This document shows positions 54,939 through 63,941 of a DNA stretch of 64,000 nt, piece after piece. The notes under the pieces are model-generated. The model made no database searches and had not been told where the DNA came from. It saw only the letters and a program-made list of their open reading frames with translations. Source of the stretch: Winogradskyella undariae (GTDB taxonomy: Bacteria > Bacteroidota > Bacteroidia > Flavobacteriales > Flavobacteriaceae); NCBI RefSeq assembly GCF_013285155.1, contig NZ_JABTEL010000006.1, positions 171,001 to 235,000 on the forward strand, given 5' to 3'. The translations under genes and the position numbers were made by a program. How positions within the stretch are numbered: the first letter of the stretch is position 1; every line of letters begins with the position of its first letter.

Positions 54939-55817
54939 ATGGCCTCAGGATTTTTTGCACTACTTGATGATATCGCAGCGATAATGGATGATGTTGCTGT
55001 TATGACTAAGATTACGACTAAAAAAACAGCAGGGATATTGGGTGATGATTTGGCTGTAAATGCCGAGAAAGCTTCTGGTTTTGTATCTTCTCGTGAAATC
55101 CCAGTGCTTTGGGCTATAACCAAAGGTTCTTTACTGAATAAGTTGATTATATTACCCTTGGCTTTTTTATTAAGTGCTTTTGTACCTTGTGCAATCATCA
55201 TTATTTTAATTCTTGGAGGGCTGTATTTGGCTTATGAAGGAGCTGAGAAAATCTATGAGTTTATTGTGCCTCACCCGAAAGCAGTTGAAGTAGATCTTAA
55301 AAAGGATTTTACAGAACAAGAATTATTAGATTTAGAAAAAACGAAGATTAAGTCTGCCGTTGTTACCGATTTTATTTTGTCTGTAGAGATTGTAATTATC
55401 GCTTTAGGTTCTGTGGTTAATGAACCTTTAGTGACTCAGATTATTGTGGTTTCTATAGTGGCTTTAATTGCGACTATTGGTGTTTATGGTATTGTAGCCT
55501 TAATTGTAAGGATGGATGATCTTGGTTTAAAACTGATTGGTAAAAGTGACGATGGTAAAGGTTTTTTATTTGGTATTGGAACATTTTTAGTGAAAGCCTT
55601 ACCAATGGTTATAAAGAGTTTGTCTGTTATAGGAACTATTGCTTTGTTGCTTGTTGCGGGTGGTATTTTTGTTCATAATATTGATTATATGCATCATTTC
55701 TTAGAACAGATTCCTTCGGTTTTACGAGATTTTATTGTGGGTCTTGCTGCAGGTGTTGTTTGTTTACTTCTTGTCAATGGTGTTAAGATGTTGCTTCCTA
55801 AAAAGAATGGGCATTAG
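54939..55817 (+). CDS. DUF808 family membrane protein (YedI-like)
   Basis: 292 residues matching DUF808: ASGFFALLDDIAAIMDDVAVMTKITTKKTAGILGDDLAVNA at the start is the invariant N-terminus. The rest has about six transmembrane helices (near 75-100, 145-165, 168-190, 225-245 and 265-285). The function is unknown; homologues are inner-membrane proteins. It follows pssA by 45 bp and may be co-transcribed. The last codons (MLLPKKNGH and stop) are duplicated several times in the REP array downstream. Confidence 0.85.
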   Translation: MASGFFALLDDIAAIMDDVAVMTKITTKKTAGILGDDLAVNAEKASGFVSSREIPVLWAITKGSLLNKLIILPLAFLLSAFVPCAIIIILILGGLYLAYEGAEKIYEFIVPHPKAVEVDLKKDFTEQELLDLEKTKIKSAVVTDFILSVEIVIIALGSVVNEPLVTQIIVVSIVALIATIGVYGIVALIVRMDDLGLKLIGKSDDGKGFLFGIGTFLVKALPMVIKSLSVIGTIALLLVAGGIFVHNIDYMHHFLEQIPSVLRDFIVGLAAGVVCLLLVNGVKMLLPKKNGH

Positions 55818-55852
55818 GGTTTTTCATTCCTGCGCAGGCAGGGATTATACTA

Positions 55853-56515
55853 AATTGATTTTTGGAGGGGAACACCAACAATGGTATAGATCGTTCAAGG
55901 TTACTCGTTTTTTTACTTTAAGACAAAACAAGTAGAACTTAGGTTATAGTTGAAGGAGGTGATTTATTTAGTTTGATTGTTGGTGGAAAACATCAACAAC
56001 GGCAAACAATGGCAAGGAGCATTAGGTTTTGTTATTCGTGTGTGTGTAAGGATTTATACTAAATTGATTGTTGGTGGAAAACACCAACAATGGCAAGTTG
56101 TTGCTTCCTGAAAAGAGAGGATATTAGGTTTTTTTATTCCTGCTTAGTTAGGAATTTATATTAAATTGATTGTTGGTGGGAAACACCAATAATGGCAAGT
56201 TGTTGCTTCCTAAAAAGTGTGGGCATTAGGGTTTTGTTATTCCTGTTAAGGTAGGGATTTATACTAAATTGATTGTTGGTGAGAAACACCAACAATGGCA
56301 AGGTTTAATTGTTGGTGGAAAACACCAACAACGGCAAGCAATGGCAAGGAGCATTAGGTTTTGTTATTCGTGTGTGTGTAAGGATTTATATTAAATTGAT
56401 TGTTGGTGGGAAACACTAACAATGGCAAGTTTATGATGTTTATTTTTACATTATAAATGCTATTAATGTCATTGCGCCAATATTGGTGTTTCTCACCAAT
56501 ATTTTATAGATGTAA
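55853..56515. repeat. REP hairpin array upstream of the RAYT gene
   Basis: Repeated hairpins ATTGTTGGTG-loop-CACCAACAAT followed by GGCA lie near 55856, 55980, 56067, 56168, 56272, 56308 and 56399; some arms are degenerate. A last hairpin, AATATTGGTG-TTTCT-CACCAATATT (56479-56503), is in the opposite orientation. Several are embedded in a unit of about 100 bp that begins with a copy of the DUF808 gene 3' end (GTTGCTTCCTAAAAAG then GGGCATTAGGG) and continues TTATTCCTG...GGATTTATACTAAATTG. No gene is seen in this 717-bp gap. Confidence 0.85.
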
Positions 56516-56534
56516 TTCCAATACATAATTTAAG

Positions 56535-57062
56535 ATGATTTTAAAACCTTTAAAAATAGAAGATTGTCCGCAATTTTATACAGCTACAATTTTAGATTGG
56601 AAAAAACTTTTAAAGCCAGAAAAATATAAATTAATCATTATTGAATCTTTACAATTTTTAGTAGAAGAGAAAAGAGTTGAAGTTTATGGTTATGTTATAA
56701 TGGATAACCATATCCATATTATTTGGAAACCTATGCTTTTGTATTCATTAAAGCATACACAATTGAGTTTTATGAAGTTTACTGCGCAACACATAAAACA
56801 AGATTTAGAATTACATCATAAAGCTGTTTTAAAGTGTTTTTATGTAGAATCTAAAGATCGATCATACCAATTTTGGAAAAGAAATTCACTTTGTGTGGAT
56901 CTCTATTCTGATAAAATTATAGAGCAGAAGTTAAAATATATTCATGAAAATCCTGTTAAAGCGGGACTGTGTTGTAATCCTGAAGATTATAGGTTTTCAT
57001 CGGCTAAATTTTATAAAGAAAAGGGTGACGAATTTTGTTTTATCTCAGATTTTAGGTTGTGA
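56535..57062 (+). CDS. REP-associated tyrosine transposase (RAYT, Y1/HUH family)
   Basis: 175-residue single-strand DNA transposase of the IS200-like Y1 superfamily. The HUH motif is H59-I-H61 in MDNHIHIIW. The C-terminal block QFWKRNSLCVDLYS, YIHENPVKAGLCCNPEDY and RFSSAKFY is the REP-associated subgroup signature. RAYTs bind and cut REP hairpins and are domesticated rather than freely mobile. An inverted REP lies 32 bp upstream and a direct REP begins at the last base of the stop codon, the standard RAYT/REP layout. The nucleophile tyrosine cannot be assigned with certainty. Confidence 0.9.
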   Translation: MILKPLKIEDCPQFYTATILDWKKLLKPEKYKLIIIESLQFLVEEKRVEVYGYVIMDNHIHIIWKPMLLYSLKHTQLSFMKFTAQHIKQDLELHHKAVLKCFYVESKDRSYQFWKRNSLCVDLYSDKIIEQKLKYIHENPVKAGLCCNPEDYRFSSAKFYKEKGDEFCFISDFRL

Positions 57063-57096
57063 TTGTTGGTGGAAAACACCAATAATGGCATTTGGG

Positions 57097-57224
57097 ACTA
57101 TGCTCATGAAAATACAGTGAAATATGTATTTTGCTTTAAAACTGAAGATTATAGTTTTTTATCGGCTAAATTTTATAGAGATAAAGGTGAAGGATTTGTT
57201 TTTGTCTCAGATTTTAGGTTGTAA
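57097..57224 (+). pseudogene. RAYT C-terminal remnant 1
   Basis: The frame starting near 57104 reads HENTVKYVFCFKTEDYSFLS, then AKFYRDKGEGFVFVSDFRL and a stop, clearly matching the last 41 residues of the intact RAYT (HENPVKAGL...SDFRL). It lacks everything upstream, including the HUH motif, so it cannot act. Confidence 0.8.
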
Positions 57225-57258
57225 TTGTTGGTGAGAAACGCCAACAATGGCATTTAGG

Positions 57259-57346
57259 ACTATATTCATGAAAACCCTGCTAAATCTGGACTGTTTTATA
57301 AAGAAAGGAGTGATGAGTTTAGTTTTATCTCAGATTTTAGGTTGTG
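57259..57346 (+). pseudogene. RAYT C-terminal remnant 2
   Basis: A shorter copy reading IHENPAKSGLFYKERSDEF, then SFISDFRL and a stop, with an internal deletion of about 14 residues relative to the intact gene. It is closer to the intact gene than remnant 1 at IHENPAKSGL. Confidence 0.75.
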
Positions 57347-57404
57347 ATTGTTGTTGGTAAACACGAACAATGGCATTGTAGAAATTAAATAGAAGACTTA
57401 TTAA

Positions 57405-58145
57405 TTAAAAAAATAATTTCTTCTTACGTAATTCAAAATTCTGGCCTAAGTACACTTTACGAACCATTTCATCACTAGCTAATTCTTCTGGTTTTCCTGC
57501 TTTAAGGATATTACCTTCAAACATTAAGTACGTTCTGTCAGTGATCGCTAGAGTTTCTTGTACGTTGTGATCTGTAATAAGGATACCAATGTTTTTCTTT
57601 GTTAGCTTTGCTACAATACGTTGAATATCTTCTACAGCAACAGGATCTACACCTGCAAAAGGTTCATCTAAAAGAATAAAACTAGGATCTGTGGCTAAGG
57701 CACGTGCAATTTCTGTTCGGCGTCGCTCACCACCAGAAAGTAAATCACCTCTACTTTTTCTAATATGTCCTAAACCAAATTCTTCAATTAGTGATTCCAT
57801 TTTATCAAGTTGCTCTTTCTTACTTAATTTAGTAAGTTGTAACACACTTAAAATATTATCTTCGATGCTTAGTTTTCTAAATACAGAAGCTTCTTGAGCT
57901 AAGTAACCAATACCGTTTTGAGCACGTTTGTACATTGGGTATTTTGTAATGTTAGTATCATCTAAAAAGATATTACCACCATTGGGTTTAATAATCCCAA
58001 CAATCATATAGAAAGACGTGGTTTTACCAGCACCATTTGGTCCTAATAAGCCTACAATTTCTCCTTGGTTAACCTCTAAAGAGACATCCTTTACTACTTT
58101 TCGTCCGCCGTAGGACTTCATTAAATGTTCTGCTCGTAACTTCAT
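57405..58145 (-). CDS. lptB: LPS export ABC transporter ATPase LptB
   Basis: 246-residue ATPase of the LptB2FGC complex that extracts lipopolysaccharide from the inner membrane. [23 protein letters not shown], Walker [10 protein letters not shown] near 36-44, [22 protein letters not shown] as the LptB-specific Q-loop region, signature [15 protein letters not shown], Walker [17 protein letters not shown] and [10 protein letters not shown]. It is the last gene of the kdsD-tatC-CMD-lptB group; together with kdsD it points to Kdo-containing LPS. Confidence 0.95.
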   Translation of the reverse strand: MKLRAEHLMKSYGGRKVVKDVSLEVNQGEIVGLLGPNGAGKTTSFYMIVGIIKPNGGNIFLDDTNITKYPMYKRAQNGIGYLAQEASVFRKLSIEDNILSVLQLTKLSKKEQLDKMESLIEEFGLGHIRKSRGDLLSGGERRRTEIARALATDPSFILLDEPFAGVDPVAVEDIQRIVAKLTKKNIGILITDHNVQETLAITDRTYLMFEGNILKAGKPEELASDEMVRKVYLGQNFELRKKKLFF

Positions 58146-58240
58146 ATATGGTCTAAGAATGCTAAAATTAATAAAATCATGTGGATTCTATTTGCTTTAG
58201 TTGTCATTTATTAAAAGTTTAACCTTGTAATGCTTTCTAA

Positions 58241-58603
58241 TTATGAATTAGAATCAGCATTATGTTGCTCTATAGCATCCCAATATTCATGGGCACGCCT
58301 TAAGTGTGGTATTACAATTGTACCACCAACTAACGTTGCAATCCCTAGAGCTTCACTAATTTCTTCTTTAGAAATTCCTTCATTATAAGAGGCTTCTAAA
58401 TGGTATTTGACACAATCGTCACAACGTAAAACAGTAGATGCAACCAGACCTAAAAGCTCTTTTGTCTTTTTATCTAAAGCCCCTTCTTTAAAAGCATTGG
58501 TATCTAAATTAAAAATACGCTTTACTACTTTATTATTATCGGCTAATATTTTATCGTTCATTTTAGCACGATAATCATTAAATTCTTTTACAATATCAGA
58601 CAT
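58241..58603 (-). CDS. Carboxymuconolactone decarboxylase family protein (AhpD-like)
   Basis: 120-residue all-helical protein with the AhpD-type active site CDDCVKYHLEAS near 59-70: a CxxC pair followed by histidine. EALGIATLVGGTIVIPHLRRA completes the family signature. AhpD-like proteins reduce peroxidase partners or act as disulfide oxidoreductases; the exact partner is unknown. It starts 4 bp after tatC stops. Confidence 0.87.
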   Translation of the reverse strand: MSDIVKEFNDYRAKMNDKILADNNKVVKRIFNLDTNAFKEGALDKKTKELLGLVASTVLRCDDCVKYHLEASYNEGISKEEISEALGIATLVGGTIVIPHLRRAHEYWDAIEQHNADSNS

Positions 58604-58607
58604 CTAT

Positions 58608-59438
58608 TTATGACTTAATTTTTGATTTTTTTCTGTTTTGATTTCTAACTACAACAGCCGAAATATAAATACTTACTTGGTACAATATTAGAATAGGAAT
58701 TGCGACTATAACCTGACTTGCAATATCTGGAGGTGTAATAACAGCAGATATAATAAGTACAATAACTAAAGCAAATTTTCTGTATTTCTTTAAAAATTCA
58801 GGTGTCACTAAACCTACTTTGGTTAAAAAATAAATGATAATAGGTAACTCAAATACAAAACCTGAAGCTATAGCAGAAGAGCGAACAATGGCAATTACAG
58901 AACTCACATCAAACTCGTTTAAAATTTGATCACTAATATTGTAATTGGCTAAAAAGTTAATTGATAAAGGGGTGATGATATAATAGCCAAAAAGTACGCC
59001 TAAAAAGAATAGGAGTGATGCTACAATTATAAATCCTCTAGAGCTTTTACGTTCATTAGCTTTTAACCCAGGACTTATAAAACTCCATAATTGGTAAAGT
59101 ACATAGGGGAAGGCAACTATAAAACCGGCGTATATTGAAGTCCAGATATGAGCCGAAAACTGACCTGCCACAGTTCTATTTTGAATAATAAAAGGGAATT
59201 TTTCAGCACAAAATGTGGTGTCTGTCATTCCTATAAGTTGAGACATTTTACAAAGCCACTCATAGGTTGGGAAATCCATGTGTGTTGGCCCGAAAATGAT
59301 GACATCAAAAATAAATTTCTTAAAAATAAAAGCTGCTGTTGCTGCAATTACAATACTAATTGTAGCTCTAACTAAATGCCATCTTAATTCTTCAAGATGA
59401 TCTAAAAAAGACATCTCGTCTATATGTTTTTTTGCCAT
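58608..59438 (-). CDS. tatC: Twin-arginine translocase subunit TatC
   Basis: 276-residue inner-membrane protein that recognises twin-arginine signal peptides. FLDHLEELRWHLVRA at 11-25 contains the conserved glutamate, and six helices follow. FVFELPIIIYFLTKVGLV near 190-207 is the TM4/TM5 family signature, as is RKFALVIVLIISAVITPPD. The flavobacterial insertion in the first periplasmic loop (about 50-95) is present. Its start overlaps the kdsD stop by one base. Confidence 0.95.
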   Translation of the reverse strand: MAKKHIDEMSFLDHLEELRWHLVRATISIVIAATAAFIFKKFIFDVIIFGPTHMDFPTYEWLCKMSQLIGMTDTTFCAEKFPFIIQNRTVAGQFSAHIWTSIYAGFIVAFPYVLYQLWSFISPGLKANERKSSRGFIIVASLLFFLGVLFGYYIITPLSINFLANYNISDQILNEFDVSSVIAIVRSSAIASGFVFELPIIIYFLTKVGLVTPEFLKKYRKFALVIVLIISAVITPPDIASQVIVAIPILILYQVSIYISAVVVRNQNRKKSKIKS

Positions 59439-60403
59439 TATATAATTCCTTCTTTTATTAAATCGTGAAGATGAACTACACCAGCATATTTACCATCGTG
59501 TTCTACTAATAATTGAGAAATACCAAATTGTTCCATAACTTCTTTAGCGTCAACAGCCATTGCGTCTTCTTGGATTCGTCTTGGGTTATTACTCATAATA
59601 TCTTTGGCTTTTAAACCAGAAATATCGTCACTTTTACTTAACATACGTCTTAAATCTCCATCTGTAATGATTCCTATAATTTGATCATTTTCGATAACCG
59701 CTGTAACGCCAAGCATTTTTTCAGTAATCTCTACAATCACCTCTTTAACTGAAGCTTCAAGATTTACTTGAGGTTTTTCATTTTGAGAAGATATATCATT
59801 CACTCTTAAATAAAGACGTTTACCTAATGCTCCCCCTGGATGGTATTTTGCAAAATCTTTGCTCGAAAATCCACGTAATTCTAATAAACAAACTGCTAAA
59901 GCATCACCTAAAACTAATTGTGCGGTTGTACTTGTTGTTGGTGCTAAATTATTTGGACAAGCTTCTTTTGTAACAAAAGCATTCAAAATATAGTCGGCTT
60001 GTTGCCCTAAAAACGATTCTATATTACCAGTTATGGCAATCATTTTATTTTTTGCTTTCTTAATAAGTGGTACTAAAACTTTTATTTCGGGTGTATTTCC
60101 ACTTTTAGAAATGCAGATTACAATGTCGTTTTCTAGGATTAATCCGAGGTCTCCATGGATGGCATCTGCAGCGTGCATAAAAACCGCTGGTGTTCCTGTA
60201 GAATTTAATGTAGCAACGATTTTGTTAGCTATAATGGCGCTTTTGCCAATTCCGGTGATGATCACACGACCTTTAGAATTGTAAATTAATTGTACTGCTT
60301 CAGCAAAATCTTCAGTTACTAATTCGGACAAATGCTCTATCGCTTTACTCTCTAATTTTATAGTAGATTTTGCGGTATGTAAAATGGATTGCTTAGTGTT
60401 CAA
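59438..60403 (-). CDS. kdsD: Arabinose-5-phosphate isomerase (KpsF/GutQ/KdsD family)
   Basis: 321-residue enzyme interconverting ribulose-5-phosphate and arabinose-5-phosphate, the first step to Kdo. The SIS domain (about 30-180) has ITGIGKSAIIANKI, HAADAIHGDLG and ISKSGNTPEI; two CBS domains follow (about 205-321, ending VGTTAV-type strands such as IIGIITDGDLRRML and YAGVVHLHDL). It is divergent from recQ by 88 bp and heads the tatC-CMD-lptB group. Confidence 0.93.
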   Translation of the reverse strand: MNTKQSILHTAKSTIKLESKAIEHLSELVTEDFAEAVQLIYNSKGRVIITGIGKSAIIANKIVATLNSTGTPAVFMHAADAIHGDLGLILENDIVICISKSGNTPEIKVLVPLIKKAKNKMIAITGNIESFLGQQADYILNAFVTKEACPNNLAPTTSTTAQLVLGDALAVCLLELRGFSSKDFAKYHPGGALGKRLYLRVNDISSQNEKPQVNLEASVKEVIVEITEKMLGVTAVIENDQIIGIITDGDLRRMLSKSDDISGLKAKDIMSNNPRRIQEDAMAVDAKEVMEQFGISQLLVEHDGKYAGVVHLHDLIKEGII

Positions 60404-60491
60404 AACTTATTTTTTATTGAGTTTTTTTGGTTTAAAGAATTTATTATCTTTAAACTTGTTGCAAATGTATATAAAATACCAATAGGGATTA

Positions 60492-62693
60492 ATGAGTATT
60501 GCAGAAATTGACTTACACATCGCATTAAAAAAGTACTTTGGGTTTTCAGAATTCAAGGGGCTTCAAGAAGAAGTAATAAAGAACGTCGTTGCAGGTAATA
60601 ACACTTTTGTTATTATGCCAACAGGAGGCGGTAAATCTTTATGTTATCAGCTCCCAGCGCTAATAAAAGAAGGTACTGCTATTGTGGTATCTCCACTTAT
60701 TGCGTTGATGAAAAATCAAGTTGATGCTATAAGGGCCGTGTCTGAACATGAAGGTGTGGCGCACGTTTTAAATTCATCTTTGAATAAAACAGAAATAAAA
60801 CGTGTTAAAGATGATATTACAAATGGCATTACAAAATTGTTGTATGTAGCACCAGAATCTTTAACTAAAGAAGAATACGTTGACTTTTTAAGGACTGTTA
60901 AGATTTCTTTTATGGCCGTAGATGAAGCCCATTGTATTAGTGAATGGGGTCATGATTTTAGGCCAGAATACAGAAACCTTAAGACAATTATTAAGCGTAT
61001 TGGCGATGATATCCCTATCGTTGGTCTTACTGCTACGGCAACACCTAAAGTTCAAGAAGATATTTTGAAGAGTTTAGGAATGCCTAAAGCTATTACATTT
61101 AAAGCGTCCTTTAATAGACCTAATTTATATTATGAGGTACGCCCTAAAACAAAAACCGTAGATGCAGATATTATTCGTTTTGTAAAACAGAACGAAGGAA
61201 AATCGGGTATTATTTACTGTTTAAGTCGTAAACGTGTTGAAGCTTTAGCCCAAGTACTTCAAGTTAATGGTGTTAAAGCCGTTCCTTATCATGCCGGTTT
61301 AGATGCTAAAACACGAGTAAAGCACCAAGATATGTTCTTAATGGAAGATACCGATGTTGTGGTTGCTACGATTGCCTTCGGAATGGGAATTGACAAACCG
61401 GATGTGCGTTTTGTAATTCACCATGATATTCCTAAAAGTATAGAAAGTTATTATCAAGAAACAGGGCGAGCAGGTCGAGATGGAGGTGAAGGTCATTGTT
61501 TAGCTTATTATGCTTATAAGGATATAGAAAAACTTGAGAAGTTTATGGCAGGTAAACCTGTAGCAGAACAAGAAATTGGTCATGCTCTCTTACAAGAAGT
61601 GGTTGCTTTCTCTGAAACGTCGGTGTCTAGACGTAAATTTATTCTTCATTATTTTGGTGAAGAATTTGATAATGAAACCGGTGATGGTGGTGACATGGAT
61701 GATAATGTTCGTCATCCTAAAAAGCAAGTAGAAGCACAAGATGATGTTAAAATCCTTTTAGAAACTGTTGCAAAAACGAATGAAAAATATAAAGCTAAAG
61801 ATTTAGTACAAGTATTAGTAGGGAATGCAAATGCATTGATTTCTTCTCATAAAACGGATCAACAGCCCTTTTTCGGAATAGGAAAAACTAAAGATCCACG
61901 TTATTGGATGGCTCTGATCCGTCAAGTATTGGTGGCTCGCTATTTAAAGAAAGATATTGAAACCTATGGTGTTTTAAGATTAAGCGCTACAGGAAAAGAC
62001 TTTATTGAAAACCCAGTTTCTTTTATGATGGCAGAAGACCATGTTTTTGATGAAGATTCTAACGACGGTATTATAACCAATACACGAGGCGGTGGAGCTG
62101 TAGCTGATGAGAAATTAATGGGAATGCTTAAAGACTTACGTAAGCGTAATGCTAAAAAGTTAGGAGTGCCTCCATTTGTTATTTTTCAAGATCCATCATT
62201 AGAAGATATGGCTTTAAAATATCCTATTACTATTGAGGAGTTGAACAATGTACACGGCGTTGGTGAGAGTAAAGCTAAAAAATACGGTAAAGATTTTGTA
62301 GGTTTAATTGCTGATTATGTAGAAGATAATGACATATTACGACCAGAAGATATGGTTGTAAAATCAACAGGAACGAACTCTGCCATAAAATTATATATTA
62401 TTCAGAATGTAGATCGAAAATTACCATTGGATGATATTGCTACGTCTAAGGGTATGAGCATGTCTAAGTTTATAAAGGAAATGGAAGCTATTGTTTTTTC
62501 TGGAACGAAGTTGAACATTAACTATTGGATTGATGATATTTTAGATGAAGATCAGCAGGAAGAAATTCATGATTATTTCATGGAAACTGAAAGTGATAAG
62601 ATAGACGATGCTATTGAAGAGTTTGATGGTGATTATGATGATGAAGAATTACGTTTGTATCGTATTAAATTTATGAGTGAAGTGGCTAATTAA
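60492..62693 (+). CDS. recQ: ATP-dependent DNA helicase RecQ
   Basis: 733-residue 3'-5' helicase for recombination and fork repair. Motif [13 protein letters not shown] near 39-50, DEAH box in [14 protein letters not shown], motif [13 protein letters not shown], then the RQC zinc/winged-helix region and an HRDC domain near 530-600 ([18 protein letters not shown]). About 120 further residues form a helix-turn-helix-like extension ending in an acidic tail. Bacteroidota often carry this longer form. The four zinc cysteines typical of E. coli RecQ are not evident in the RQC region. A strong hairpin terminator follows. Confidence 0.95.
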   Translation: MSIAEIDLHIALKKYFGFSEFKGLQEEVIKNVVAGNNTFVIMPTGGGKSLCYQLPALIKEGTAIVVSPLIALMKNQVDAIRAVSEHEGVAHVLNSSLNKTEIKRVKDDITNGITKLLYVAPESLTKEEYVDFLRTVKISFMAVDEAHCISEWGHDFRPEYRNLKTIIKRIGDDIPIVGLTATATPKVQEDILKSLGMPKAITFKASFNRPNLYYEVRPKTKTVDADIIRFVKQNEGKSGIIYCLSRKRVEALAQVLQVNGVKAVPYHAGLDAKTRVKHQDMFLMEDTDVVVATIAFGMGIDKPDVRFVIHHDIPKSIESYYQETGRAGRDGGEGHCLAYYAYKDIEKLEKFMAGKPVAEQEIGHALLQEVVAFSETSVSRRKFILHYFGEEFDNETGDGGDMDDNVRHPKKQVEAQDDVKILLETVAKTNEKYKAKDLVQVLVGNANALISSHKTDQQPFFGIGKTKDPRYWMALIRQVLVARYLKKDIETYGVLRLSATGKDFIENPVSFMMAEDHVFDEDSNDGIITNTRGGGAVADEKLMGMLKDLRKRNAKKLGVPPFVIFQDPSLEDMALKYPITIEELNNVHGVGESKAKKYGKDFVGLIADYVEDNDILRPEDMVVKSTGTNSAIKLYIIQNVDRKLPLDDIATSKGMSMSKFIKEMEAIVFSGTKLNINYWIDDILDEDQQEEIHDYFMETESDKIDDAIEEFDGDYDDEELRLYRIKFMSEVAN

Positions 62694-62731
62694 AGTTCAA
62701 TTTTAGTAAGCAAACTCAATTATATAACTTT

Positions 62732-62780
62732 CGTCAGTTCTACTTAATTTATTGAATTAAGTAGAACTGACGTTTTTTTT
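62732..62780 (+). terminator. Perfect 18-bp hairpin terminator of recQ
   Basis: CGTCAGTTCTACTTAATT (62732-62749), a 5-base loop, and the exact reverse complement (62755-62772) are followed by eight T residues. It lies 39 bp past the recQ stop. Its outer bases CGTCAGTTC/GAACTGACG equal the ends of the B-type repeats next to it. Confidence 0.85.
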
Positions 62781-63325
62781 GTGTCTGTTTTGAATATCAG
62801 TTTTTGGTATTTGTCTTGAATGGTTCTCGATACAAAATTTAAATTTCCGCTGTGCTTCAATTTAAATTTCACTCGAACTGACGTTTTTTTTTGTGTCTGT
62901 TTTGAATATCAGTTTTTGGTATTTGTCTTGAATGGTTCTCGATACAAAATTTAAATTTCCGCTGTGCTTCAATTTAAATTTCACTCGAACTGACGTTTTT
63001 TTTGTGTCTGTTTGAATATCAGTTTTTGGTATTTGTCTTGAATGGTTCTCGATACGAAATATAAATTTCCGCTGTGCTTCAATTTAAATTTCACTCGAAC
63101 TGACGTTTTTTTATGTCTATTTGGATATCAGTTTTTGATATTTGTATTGAATAGTTCTCGATACAAAATATAAATTTTCGCTGTGCTTCAATTTAAATTT
63201 CACTCGAACTGACGTTTTTTTATGTCTATTTGGATATCAGTTTTTGATATTTGTATTGAATAGTTCTCGATACAAAATATAAATTTTCGCTGTGCTTCAA
63301 TTTAAATTTCATTCGAACTGACGTT
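62773..63325. repeat. Five tandem ~110-bp units carrying B-type hairpins
   Basis: GTTCTCGATAC starts at 62823, 62935, 63045, 63154 and 63263, so steps are 112, 110, 109 and 109 bp. Each unit has a T run, TGTCT...GAATATCAGTTTTTG, the hairpin AAATTTAAATT-loop-AATTTAAATTT and CACTCGAACTGACG. The last two units are nearly identical to each other, as are the first two. There is no gene in this 650-bp gap. Confidence 0.9.
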
Positions 63326-63343
63326 TTGTAATTTGTTTTATAA

Positions 63344-63793
63344 CTATTCTTCTTCGTCAGAGATTTCTTCTATAACGACATATTTACTGAATGAAATATC
63401 GTGTTTTTTTACTTTAATTTGAATGCTTCTAAGTGTTGCGCTATCTAATTTTTGCACTTCATTTTCTTCAATCTGAAAATCAATTTTTGTAATATGTCTT
63501 CCTTTAACTTCTGAACTTTCAGATTCAAATTCAGGCATGTCAGCTTCTAATTTTAATTTAAAATCATCACCAATAAATGTGAGTTTTGCTCCATTTTTAC
63601 ATTTTACATTGAGGTCTCCTACAATTACAGTTTGAAAGAAATGATAGCCTCCTAATTCATTTAAACCCGCAAAAAGAACATTTGTGTCTGCAACACCAAA
63701 AGGATTATTTTCTACATCATTAATAATAGCTTCAATAGAATCATTAGATTTAGAAGATTTAGTACCAAAAAGTTGAGATAATGAAAATGCCAT
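63344..63793 (-). CDS. Hypothetical protein, flavobacterial type
   Basis: 149 residues, cytosolic, acidic C-terminus (EEISDEEE). The N-terminal SLSQLFGTKSSKSNDSIEAIINDVENNPFG precedes a beta-rich part with a VNVKCKNGAKLTFIGDD-like segment near 75-90. No enzyme motif, signal peptide or membrane helix is visible. It is isolated between two stretches of B-type repeats; function unknown. Confidence 0.6.
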   Translation of the reverse strand: MAFSLSQLFGTKSSKSNDSIEAIINDVENNPFGVADTNVLFAGLNELGGYHFFQTVIVGDLNVKCKNGAKLTFIGDDFKLKLEADMPEFESESSEVKGRHITKIDFQIEENEVQKLDSATLRSIQIKVKKHDISFSKYVVIEEISDEEE

Positions 63794-63881
63794 ATTTGTG
63801 ATTTTTTTTCAAAACTAACTCTATTAATTTAAATCCCCAATTTTATAATCGTCTTCATTTGATAGTAAGTTATTAAGGATT

Positions 63882-63941
63882 GTTCTCGATACAAAATTTA
63901 AATCTTCACTTTGTTTAATTTAAATTTCACTCGAACTGACG
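63882..63941. repeat. Solo B-type hairpin repeat
   Basis: GTTCTCGATACAAAATTTAA and, after a diverged core, AATTTAAATTTC then CTCGAACTGACG. It is the same type as the 62773-63325 units but upstream of the 63344-63793 gene. The window ends in GTGGCTCTC, possibly a further degenerate copy. Confidence 0.75.

Larger units (their letters stand above)
57062..57376. repeat. REP hairpins downstream of the RAYT gene
   Basis: Three REPs (57062-57089, 57223-57252, 57347-57376) alternate with two decayed copies of the RAYT 3' end. Each REP begins at the stop codon of the copy before it, within the sequence AGGTTGTGATTG or AGGTTGTAATTG. Confidence 0.85.
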
